Assembly (NCBI GenBank): GCA_023446735.1
Contig: JAEXPQ010000331.1
Location: 1-12,013, forward strand
Length of the DNA: 12,013 nt
From: Verrucomicrobiota bacterium
Lineage (GTDB): Bacteria; Verrucomicrobiota; Verrucomicrobiia; Opitutales; Opitutaceae
Direction of reading: 5' to 3'
Part shown: piece by piece, positions 6,454-12,013 of the stretch
How the letters are laid out: the number at the start of each line of letters is the position of its first letter
Numbering within the stretch: position 1 is the stretch's first letter
Made by a program: the position numbers and the translations under genes
The notes under the pieces: generated by a model
The model's database searches: none
Told to the model about the DNA's origin: nothing
Seen by the model: the letters and a program-made list of their open reading frames with translations, nothing else

Positions 6454-8001
6454 ATGAACGACGAAACGCTCCAGCTCCTGTTGCAACTGGCCGTGGCCAC
6501 GCCGCTGGCCGGCGGGCTCATCCTCGCCTTCGGCAATTTCCTCCCGAAACGCCTCTGCAAGCTCGTCGCCTTCGTCGGCTTCCTCGTGCCGCTGCTGGTC
6601 GCGCTCCACCTCTGGTGGGCGTACGACGCCGCGCCGAAAACCGCCGGCTACGCGTTCCTCTCAGTCACCGATCTCGGCCTGTCGCGCGCGGTGGGCATCG
6701 CGCTCAAGCTCGGCCTCAACGGCATCTCGCTCCCGCTCTTCGTGATGGCCGCGATCGTCGGCTTCGCCGCCGGCTTGGCTGCCCTCAATTCCGGCGCCGA
6801 ACGCCTCAAGCAGTACCTGCTGCTCCTGCTCGTGATGCACGGCGGGCTCATGGGCGTGTTCGCCTCGGTCGACATCTTCTTCTTCTATTTCTTCCACGAG
6901 TTCGCCCTCATTCCGACGTTCATCATGGTCGGCCTCTGGGGCGGCCGCGACCGCACCTACGCGGCGATGAAGATGACGATCTACCTCACGGTGGGCGCGA
7001 TGCTCTCGCTCGCCGGTCTGATCGCGATCTACACCAAGAGCGGCGCGGCCTCGTTCGACCTGATCAACCTCCGGCTCGCCCTCGCGGGCGACGGCGCGCT
7101 GCGCGACACGCTCCAGCACAACTTCTTCGGCCTGCTGCTCTTCGGCTTCGGCATCCTCGTCTCGCTCTGGCCGTTCCACACCTGGGCGCCGCTCGGCTAC
7201 GGCGCCGCGCCCACCTCGGTCTCGATGCTGCACGCGGGCGTGTTGAAGAAGTTCGGACTCTACGGCCTCGTCCAGATCGCGCTGCCGCTGCTCCCGATCG
7301 GCGCGCAGGACTGGGCTCAGTGGCTGGTCTGGCTTGCCCTCGCCAACATCGTGATCATCGGCCTGGTGACGATCGCCCAGCGCGATCTCAAGCAGATGAT
7401 CAGCTACGGCTCGGTGATGCACGTGGGCTACGGTTTCCTCGGCGTGGCCTGCCTCTCGACCCTCGGCGCCGGCGGCGCGGTCCTCTTCATGGTCGCGCAC
7501 GGTCTCTCGGTGGCGCTGCTTTTCCTGCTCGGCCAGGAGGTTCTCGTGCGCACCGGCACCTTCGACATGTCGCAGATGGGCGGGCTCGTGAAACGCGCGC
7601 CGGTCCTCGCGGCCTTCTTCTCTGCGGCGATGCTCGCCAGCATCGGCCTGCCGGGCTTCGCCGGTTTCTGGGGCGAGCTCACGATCTTCCTCTCGCTGTG
7701 GAGCATCTCGAAGACGGTCACCGCGCTCGCGCTCCTCGGCGTCGTGATTTCCGCGGTCTACGGCCTGCGGGCGGTCGCCAAGATCTTCTTCGGCGAAGAG
7801 ACCGAGCTCCACGCCAAGTACGCCGCCGCCAACCCGACCGCCGACCTCTCCTGGACGGCACGCGCCCCGGCGCTCGTGCTGCTCGCCGCGCTGTTCTTCC
7901 TCGGCTTTTGGCCGAAGGCGCTCACCGCGCCGCTCAACGCCACGCTCGGCGAAATCTACCCGGCCGTCGAAGCCGTGGTGAAGGTCGTCGCCAATCAGTA
8001 A
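6454..8001 (+). CDS. nuoM: NADH-quinone oxidoreductase subunit M
   Basis: Middle antiporter-like proton-pumping subunit of complex I; 515 residues, normal length, about 14 membrane helices. Diagnostic segments are YFFHEFALIPTFIMVGLWGG with Glu149 (equivalent to E. coli Glu144), FHTWAPLGYGAAPTSVSMLH, AGVLKKFGLYGL, VAHGLSVALLFLLG, and GLPGFAGFWGELTIF with Glu408 (equivalent to Glu407). The TM7 lysine, E. coli Lys234, is replaced: aligning PFHTWAP with E. coli PLHGWLP puts Leu235 at that position, while NuoL and NuoN of this operon keep their lysines. His260 and a double Lys265-Lys266 in TM8 may partly compensate (inference). The usual LPDAH after the tryptophan is APLGY. The leader (CTTCTTCTTCTGCTCTCTGCCG) is pyrimidine-rich without a Shine-Dalgarno. 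nuoN starts 31 nt later. Confidence 0.96.
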   Translation: MNDETLQLLLQLAVATPLAGGLILAFGNFLPKRLCKLVAFVGFLVPLLVALHLWWAYDAAPKTAGYAFLSVTDLGLSRAVGIALKLGLNGISLPLFVMAAIVGFAAGLAALNSGAERLKQYLLLLLVMHGGLMGVFASVDIFFFYFFHEFALIPTFIMVGLWGGRDRTYAAMKMTIYLTVGAMLSLAGLIAIYTKSGAASFDLINLRLALAGDGALRDTLQHNFFGLLLFGFGILVSLWPFHTWAPLGYGAAPTSVSMLHAGVLKKFGLYGLVQIALPLLPIGAQDWAQWLVWLALANIVIIGLVTIAQRDLKQMISYGSVMHVGYGFLGVACLSTLGAGGAVLFMVAHGLSVALLFLLGQEVLVRTGTFDMSQMGGLVKRAPVLAAFFSAAMLASIGLPGFAGFWGELTIFLSLWSISKTVTALALLGVVISAVYGLRAVAKIFFGEETELHAKYAAANPTADLSWTARAPALVLLAALFFLGFWPKALTAPLNATLGEIYPAVEAVVKVVANQ

Positions 8002-8032
8002 GCCGCCCGCCCAACTTTTCCTCCTCGGCACA

Positions 8033-9559
8033 ATGCCCACGGACACTCTCACCGCTCTCAAGGAAATCGCCGCGACCAACCAGTGGTCGGCTCTCGCGCC
8101 GGAGATCACCCTCGGCGTGTTCGCGCTCCTGCTGCTCGCCCTCGAGCTCGCGCTGCCCAAGCGCGCGGTCGCCGTGGCCGTGCAGCGCGTGGCCTTTCTC
8201 GGTCTCGCCGTCTCGCTGGTGTGGGTGCTGAAGGACTGGGCCGCCCCGGCCTTGCACCTGACCCTCTTCGGCGGGCTTGTCCGTCAAACGACCGACTCGC
8301 AGATCATGCGGGTCTTCTTCCTCGTGGCGTCGGCGCTGGTGGCGTTCATCGCCACGGTGGTCTTGCCGAAGCACAGGGCGCCGCGGGTCGAGTTCTTCCA
8401 CGTGTTGCTGGTCGCCACCGGCGCGTTGATGCTGCTCCCGCAGAGCAACCATTTCGTGCAGCTCTTCGTCGCGCTCGAGACGGTCACGGTCGCGTTCTAC
8501 ATCCTCGTGGCGTATTTCCGAACCAGCCCGTTCTCGCTCGAGGCCGGCCTGAAATACCTCGTCATGGGTTCGCTCAGCTCGGCGCTGCTGCTCTTCGGCA
8601 TCGTCCTCCTCTACGGCGTGGCGGGCAATCCGCAGCTCGCGGGGCATACCGTGCAGGCGATGAATTTCGGCGAGCTCGCCGCCTTCGTGCGGCTCAATCC
8701 CGACCATCCGCTCGTGCTCGTCGGCGCCGCGCTCGTGCTCTGCGGCATCGCCTTCAAGATCGGCGCCGTGCCGTTCCAGATCTGGGTGCCCGATGTCTAC
8801 CAAGGCGCGCCCACGCCGGTGACGGCGTTCCTCGCGGTCTCTTCCAAGGCGGCCGGTTTTGCGCTGCTCCTGATTCTGGTGCGCGGGCCGTTCCAAGCGC
8901 TGGCGCACGTGACGATCCCGCTGCTCTCAACCTTCGCGGCGCTCAGCCTGCTCTTCGGCAACCTTGCCGCGTTGGGCCAGCGCAACGTGAAACGCCTCAT
9001 GGGCCTCTCCGGTGTGTCGCACGCGGGCTTCCTGCTCGTCGGCGTGGTGGCCGCGATCGCCCGCGAGGATGCCGTGAGCTGGGCGCCGGCCGCCGTGTAT
9101 TTCTACCTGTTCACCTACCTCATCGGCGCGATGGCCGCCTTCGGTGTGATGGCGCACGTGAGCGTGGGCGACGACGCCGACCAGGACTTCCGCCACTTCG
9201 CCGGGCTGGCCCGCCGCAGCCCGCTGCTCGGGGCGGTACTCGCCTGCGGTGTGGGATCGCTCGTCGGCATCCCGCCGCTTGCTGGCTTCATCGGCAAGCT
9301 ATTGATCTTTGTCGCCGCTTTTCAGGCACACCAATGGACGCTGCTCGGCGTCGCGATCGTTGCGGTGGTGATCTCGATCTACTACTATTTCGGTTGGGTG
9401 CGCGCGGCGTTCTACGAGGACGTGCCCGCCTCCGAGCGCAATGTGGCGCCGCTCCATCTTGGCGTTGCCGCGGGCCTGACCCTGGCGGCGCTGGCCTTGG
9501 CGGCCGTGTTGCTCGGCCTTTACCAGGGACCGCTCGGGCAGTGGATCGCGTCGCGTTGA
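8033..9559 (+). CDS. nuoN: NADH-quinone oxidoreductase subunit N
   Basis: Proximal antiporter-like proton-pumping subunit of complex I, next to NuoK in the assembled enzyme; 508 residues with about 14 membrane helices. Conserved channel residues are Glu149 in FVALETVTVAFYILVAYF, Lys174 in AGLKYLVMGSLSSALLLFG, Lys242 in GIAFKIGAVPFQIWVPDVY, Lys272 in AVSSKAAGFALLL, and Lys422 in PPLAGFIGKLLIFVAAF. The match QGAPTPVTAFLAVSSKAAGF is typical NuoN and separates it from NuoL and NuoM. The ATG at 8033 is preceded by AACTTTTCCTCCTCGGCACA, with CCTCC but no GGAGG. It is the last nuo gene; a convergent gene lies downstream with a hairpin-rich 92-nt gap. Confidence 0.97.
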   Translation: MPTDTLTALKEIAATNQWSALAPEITLGVFALLLLALELALPKRAVAVAVQRVAFLGLAVSLVWVLKDWAAPALHLTLFGGLVRQTTDSQIMRVFFLVASALVAFIATVVLPKHRAPRVEFFHVLLVATGALMLLPQSNHFVQLFVALETVTVAFYILVAYFRTSPFSLEAGLKYLVMGSLSSALLLFGIVLLYGVAGNPQLAGHTVQAMNFGELAAFVRLNPDHPLVLVGAALVLCGIAFKIGAVPFQIWVPDVYQGAPTPVTAFLAVSSKAAGFALLLILVRGPFQALAHVTIPLLSTFAALSLLFGNLAALGQRNVKRLMGLSGVSHAGFLLVGVVAAIAREDAVSWAPAAVYFYLFTYLIGAMAAFGVMAHVSVGDDADQDFRHFAGLARRSPLLGAVLACGVGSLVGIPPLAGFIGKLLIFVAAFQAHQWTLLGVAIVAVVISIYYYFGWVRAAFYEDVPASERNVAPLHLGVAAGLTLAALALAAVLLGLYQGPLGQWIASR

Positions 9560-9575
9560 ACGGCGGCTCGACCTC

Positions 9576-9629
9576 GTAGCGGCACGGTCCCTGCCCTGCA
9601 CCGTGTCTGCACCGCCATGGTGCCGCTAC
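9576..9629. repeat. Second-family inverted REP pair between nuoN and the NERD gene
   Basis: GTAGCGGCAC (9576-9585) and its exact complement GTGCCGCTAC (9620-9629) face each other; with one flanking base each side the match is 11 bp. Each half forms its own hairpin: CACGGT (9583-9588) with ACCGTG (9600-9605), and, read on -, GCACC, loop ATGGC, GGTGC (9609-9623). GTAG at both outer ends plus palindromes is the REPIN design seen at 1608-1694, with a different sequence. It lies between two converging genes and may also stop transcription, though no U-tract follows either hairpin. Confidence 0.7.
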
Positions 9630-9651
9630 GCGAACGGACCGCGCCGAGGGG

Positions 9652-10539
9652 TCAACACTCCACGTCCCGGCAGTGCAGGTCGAGCTCGCGGCAGATCTTC
9701 TCGACCTGCGCGGGTTCGAGCGGGTGCTCGGGACGTTCGTTCACGGCGTGGAGGACCTGCTTGTGGTTCACGACATTGACCAGCCCGCGGCCGGTGATCT
9801 CGACCCACCAACCGGGCACGGTGAGCAAGGGCAGGGCTTGGATGCGGTAGCCGGTGGTCTGCATCAGCCAGCGGGTAAAGCTGGCCGCCTCGCCCTCGAT
9901 GCTCGCGACCGTGTCGCGGTCGGGCCCCCAGGGCCACATGAGGTTCTTGCCATCGAAGGTGACTTCGTGGTCGCGCTGGGGATTCTTGCCGGTCGGGCGC
10001 TGGCGCGTCTCGCACTCGATGATCGTCACGCCGTTGGGTCCGACGAGGACGTGGTCGAGATCGATCCGGGAATCGGCGCCGTGGATGGCGACGTCGTGGA
10101 AGATCCGGAAACCCTGCCCGAGCAGGGGGCTGAGTTCCTCGGCCACCGCACGCTCCCCGAGGTAGCGTACCTCGAGTTCGCGGCGCAGCGTCAGCTCGCG
10201 GGTTACGTGGCGGCCGGCCACGTAGACGATCCCGAGGAGCGCCAAGGTGCCCAGGATGGCGGTGGCGAAACGCACCATCCCCTCCAGCAACGGAAGGCCG
10301 AGCAGTAGTGCCAAACCTACGAACAGGGGCAGCAGCACCGCGGCGAGCAGCGTGATTGGCAGTCGCGCCTCGATCTGACGCAGCGCCCGCAGCGACAGCT
10401 CGCCCGGCCCGCGGAGCAGCTTGAACTCGACTGGGGGCCGGCGGTGGCGAGAGCGCAGTCTCCATTGGAAAAGGGCCGCGCTCGCCGTGGAGAGCAGCAC
10501 GCCGTAACCGAGAATGCCCGAGAGCAAAGCAGTGTTCAT
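9652..10539 (-). CDS. Membrane-anchored NERD-domain protein
   Basis: 295 residues. Hydrophobic stretches at about 5-24, 60-83 and 88-109 suggest an N-terminal membrane anchor with the rest in the cytoplasm. From about residue 121 it resembles the NERD (nuclease-related) domain: YLGERAVAEELSPLL, then FHDVAIHGADSRIDLDHVLV, then GPNGVTIIECETRQRPTGKN, and later ASFTRWLM. NERD domains are thought to be PD-(D/E)XK-like nucleases. Asp160 or Asp162 and Glu175 fit the motif, but the usual E-x-K reads Glu175-Cys176-Glu177, so the catalytic lysine seems absent. The start at 10539 is chosen because GGAGG lies five bases upstream on this strand; a longer reading in the same frame runs into the antisense of the next gene and is unlikely. 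It converges with nuoN and diverges from the EamA gene. The cellular role is unknown. Confidence 0.8.
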   Translation of the reverse strand: MNTALLSGILGYGVLLSTASAALFQWRLRSRHRRPPVEFKLLRGPGELSLRALRQIEARLPITLLAAVLLPLFVGLALLLGLPLLEGMVRFATAILGTLALLGIVYVAGRHVTRELTLRRELEVRYLGERAVAEELSPLLGQGFRIFHDVAIHGADSRIDLDHVLVGPNGVTIIECETRQRPTGKNPQRDHEVTFDGKNLMWPWGPDRDTVASIEGEAASFTRWLMQTTGYRIQALPLLTVPGWWVEITGRGLVNVVNHKQVLHAVNERPEHPLEPAQVEKICRELDLHCRDVEC

Positions 10540-10544
10540 CCGAT

Positions 10545-10549
10545 CCTCC
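10545..10549 (-). promoter_or_regulatory. Shine-Dalgarno GGAGG for the NERD-domain gene
   Basis: CCTCC on + reads GGAGG on -, five bases before the ATG at 10539-10537. It fixes this start over longer readings. It is the only good Shine-Dalgarno among the ten gene starts visible here. Confidence 0.8.
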
Positions 10550-10600
10550 GATTGCCTAGATTGAAAGCCGGCGAGGGTCGGGGAGGCGGCGGCCGGCGGC

Positions 10601-10650
10601 AAACCCGCAGCGAGGGCCGCGGCAAGCAAACGGGTTTTTTGCGGACCGCG
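10601..10650. other. Hairpin-forming stretch in the 183-nt divergent intergenic region
   Basis: The gap 10540-10722 separates the divergent NERD and EamA genes and should hold both promoters; I cannot pick a convincing -35/-10 pair for either. Overlapping inverted repeats occur: AAACCCG (10601-10607) with CGGGTTT (10631-10637), GCAAA (10626-10630) with TTTGC (10638-10642), and CGCGG (10618-10622) with CCGCG (10646-10650). A run of six T (10635-10640) follows the first pair's stem, giving a loose terminator or attenuator look on +, ahead of the EamA gene. No + strand gene immediately upstream needs ending here. Confidence 0.3.
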
Positions 10651-10722
10651 CCGGTTTTGAGCTCGGGGCGGTTGCGGCCTTGCCCGCCGGAGAGGGGATA
10701 GGCACAACGGCCGGTTTTCCAC

Positions 10723-11631
10723 ATGAACTGGATCATCGCCAGCCTCGTCGCGGCACTCTTCCTGGGCGTCTACGAGCTCTGCACCAAACACGCGGTGCGG
10801 GACAACGCCGTGCTGCCCGTGCTGTTCCTGAGCTGCGTGTGCTCGGCGACGGTGTGGGGCGGACTGATGTTCTTCGGGGCGGCGGTCCCGGGGGTGCTGC
10901 CGGCCTCCCTGACCACAGTCCCGCTCGGTCCCTGGGGCCACCTCCAGCTGGCGGCGAAATCGGCCATCGTCGCCTCGTCTTGGATCTTTACCTACTTCGC
11001 GATGAAGAGCCTGCCGGTCTCGATCACCTCGCCGATCCGGGCCACCGGCCCGATCTGGACCATCGCCGGGGCCCTGCTGGTGCTGGGCGAGCGGCCGTCG
11101 GCCTTGGAGTGGGCCGGGATCGCGACGACGCTGGCCTCGTTCGTGGGGCTGTCGTTCGCGGGGCGAGGGGAGGGGATCGCGTTCCACCGCGACCGGCGCA
11201 TCGGCTTCATGGTGATGGGCACGCTGATCGGCGCGGGGAGCGCCCTCTACGACAAGCATCTGCTCGGGCGCGCCGGTTTCGACGTGCCGACGGTGCAGGC
11301 CTGGTTCTCGGTCTACCTCGCGGTCCTCTTCCTGCCGCTTGCGATCGGCTGGAAACGCCGCTGGTGGCCGCGCAACGAGTTCCGTTGGCGATGGAGCATC
11401 CCGGGCATCTCCGCCATGTTGTTGGCTTCCGACTACATCTATTTCGGGGCCCTGCGGAATCCGGAGGCGCTGGTCTCGGTCGTGTCGAGCCTGCGCCGGG
11501 GAAGCACGCTGGTGGCGTTCGCCGGCGGCCTGTGGCTCTTCGGCGAGCGGCACGGCCTGCGCAAGCTGCCCGCCGTGCTCGGGGTACTGGCCGGGATCGC
11601 GCTCACCCTGCTGGGGCAAGCGAAGTCATGA
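10723..11631 (+). CDS. EamA-family (DMT superfamily) transporter
   Basis: 302 residues, almost wholly hydrophobic, consistent with a ten-helix drug/metabolite transporter built from two EamA repeats. The first repeat (about 1-145) ends with the typical SPIRATGPIWTIAGALLVLG and ERPSALEWAGIATTLASFVG segments. The second (about 158-300) starts with GFMVMGTLIGAGSALYDKHL and ends LWLFGERHGLRKLPAVLGVL, then AGIALTLLG. The substrate cannot be told from sequence; the family exports or imports amino acids, sugars and other small metabolites. The ATG at 10723 opens directly into TM1; there is no Shine-Dalgarno in CAACGGCCGGTTTTCCAC. It is divergent from the NERD gene and followed by 299 nt before rpsL, so it is probably transcribed alone. 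Confidence 0.88.
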   Translation: MNWIIASLVAALFLGVYELCTKHAVRDNAVLPVLFLSCVCSATVWGGLMFFGAAVPGVLPASLTTVPLGPWGHLQLAAKSAIVASSWIFTYFAMKSLPVSITSPIRATGPIWTIAGALLVLGERPSALEWAGIATTLASFVGLSFAGRGEGIAFHRDRRIGFMVMGTLIGAGSALYDKHLLGRAGFDVPTVQAWFSVYLAVLFLPLAIGWKRRWWPRNEFRWRWSIPGISAMLLASDYIYFGALRNPEALVSVVSSLRRGSTLVAFAGGLWLFGERHGLRKLPAVLGVLAGIALTLLGQAKS

Positions 11632-11930
11632 ACCGATGGATGCGCCGGGTATCAACGGACCGGAGCGCCCGGCGGCCGGGCGGAAATCTCCGTTTCCGAG
11701 CCACAGCGGTGTTGACACCGCCCGGGCCGGCCTGTCTTCCTGACCGCTTCCATTTTTCCGATCAGAACGCCCCTTCAGTCTCGGCGCCGCGCTTCCAGCC
11801 CCTGCTGCGAAACGCCGTTCCGGGCCCCTGAAAACGACATTCGCCGCAGGAAGCGAAAAAACTTCTTGCACGGTGTGGGGGCATTGCCCAGCGTCCGCCT
11901 CTTTTCCCTTATTTTCCTCCTTCTTCGTCC
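11632..11930 (+). other. Intergenic region between the EamA gene and rpsL
   Basis: 299 nt with no gene I can support. An open frame of 67 codons starts at 11628 in an ATGA overlap with the EamA stop and runs to 11831; it is Arg/Pro-rich, has no recognisable motif and is probably chance. Two hairpins follow the EamA stop: CGCCCGG (11666-11672) with CCGGGCG (11676-11682), and CGGAAA (11681-11686) with TTTCCG (11693-11698). They share two bases and lack a U-tract. GCAGGAAG (11846-11853) with CTTCTTGC (11862-11869) is an 8-bp stem with one G-U pair and loop CGAAAAAA. Confidence 0.5.
11866..11871 (+). promoter_or_regulatory. rpsL: Tentative rpsL promoter -35 (TTGCAC)
   Basis: TTGCAC follows an A-rich stretch about 60 nt before the rpsL ATG and resembles a sigma-70 -35 box, but no clear -10 box lies 16-18 nt further on in the GC-rich sequence. 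TTGACA at 11712-11717 is a better -35 match but is also without a -10 partner and is 219 nt from the gene. Either may be chance; the promoter of the str operon should lie in this region. Confidence 0.2.
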
Positions 11931-12013
11931 ATGCCTACGATCAACCAACTCGTGAGAAAAGGTCGCCGGAAGGTCCGTGCGAAATCCAAGTCGCCGGCCC
12001 TCGCCAGCAATCC
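11931..12013 (+). CDS. rpsL: 30S ribosomal protein S12 (3' partial)
   Basis: The ATG at 11931 opens MPTINQLVRKGRRKVRAKSK, then SPALASN, the highly conserved N-terminus of S12, a small-subunit protein at the decoding centre and the site of classical streptomycin-resistance changes (those residues lie beyond the window). Only 27 codons are visible. rpsL usually heads the str operon with rpsG, fusA and tuf, so those genes are expected downstream. The leader is a long pyrimidine tract (CTCTTTTCCCTTATTTTCCT, then CCTTCTTCGTCC) with no Shine-Dalgarno, striking for a gene that must be highly translated. Confidence 0.97.
   Translation, partial: MPTINQLVRKGRRKVRAKSKSPALASN

Noticed and set aside
3930..6560. 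876-codon open frame on the minus strand, opposite nuoJ-nuoL
   Set aside because: It is Glu/Arg/Asp-rich and low in hydrophobic residues, lies antisense to well-supported nuo genes, and arises from GC-rich third positions. Its N-terminal part is just the GCGGAT repeat read backwards.
6661..8160. 499-codon minus-strand frame opposite nuoM
   Set aside because: Charged, low-complexity antisense reading of a membrane-protein gene, with no recognisable domain.
10158..10174. 7-bp hairpin CGAGGTA/TACCTCG in the NERD gene
   Set aside because: It lies in coding sequence for LEVRYLGERA, a normal part of the domain; no second copy was seen and no function is implied.
10540..11619. Upstream extension of the NERD-gene frame to 655 codons
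   Set aside because: The extension is antisense to the EamA transporter and compositionally unlike a protein; the GGAGG at 10545-10549 supports the start at 10539.
11628..11831. 67-codon + strand frame overlapping the EamA stop in ATGA
   Set aside because: The stop/start overlap hints at coupling, but the peptide is Arg/Pro-rich with no motif or conserved feature, and a competing 81-codon minus-strand frame covers the same bases. Not supported.
1..12013. CRISPR array, tRNA, rRNA, transposase, integrase or defence genes
   Set aside because: I looked for regularly spaced repeats with unique spacers, tRNA-like folds and typical mobile-element proteins and saw none. The tandem heptamers have no spacers, and the NERD gene alone is not evidence of a defence system.

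Overview
The window is GC-rich (roughly two thirds G+C by eye) and codes almost entirely on the + strand. It looks like a chromosomal core region of a Verrucomicrobiota bacterium, probably Opitutaceae-like. That placement is inference from the nuo gene order, the form of NuoH and NuoM, the start of ribosomal protein S12, the near absence of Shine-Dalgarno sequences, and short ATCCGC/GCGGAT repeats of a kind I associate with Opitutaceae. No 16S or other strict marker is present.

Layout. Positions 1-9559 hold the distal part of a respiratory complex I operon: nuoG (5' end outside the window), nuoH, nuoI, nuoJ, nuoK, nuoL, nuoM and nuoN. NuoG and NuoI carry iron-sulfur clusters of the peripheral arm. 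NuoH forms the quinone-site membrane subunit. NuoJ and NuoK link it to the three antiporter-like proton pumps NuoL, NuoM and NuoN. After nuoN comes a convergent minus-strand gene for a membrane-anchored NERD-domain protein (9652-10539), then a divergent EamA/DMT-family transporter (10723-11631). The window ends in the first 27 codons of rpsL (11931-), normally the head of the str operon.

The unusual part is the repeats inside the nuo operon. Its three longest spacers (nuoG-nuoH, nuoH-nuoI, nuoL-nuoM) are occupied by short structured repeats, and a fourth set lies in frame inside nuoG. Two classes are visible. The first is REP-type palindromes with a 5' GTAG head: a single copy in nuoG, an inverted pair in the nuoG-nuoH spacer, and an inverted pair of a second family after nuoN. 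The second is tandem heptamers or nonamers built on a GCGGAT core. The two REPs in the nuoG-nuoH spacer keep the same hairpin with different stem sequences. A further 11-bp inverted repeat spans the nuoJ/nuoK junction and ends exactly at the nuoK start codon.

Other points: NuoM has Leu where the channel Lys of TM7 is expected; NuoH has an extra segment of about 18 residues in its first cytoplasmic loop; the NERD protein has Glu in place of the usual motif Lys; and none of the nine visible + strand starts has a Shine-Dalgarno sequence, most having pyrimidine-rich leaders instead. I did not find a defence system, CRISPR array, integrase or transposase gene. The most novel material is the repeat structure and the subunit variants.
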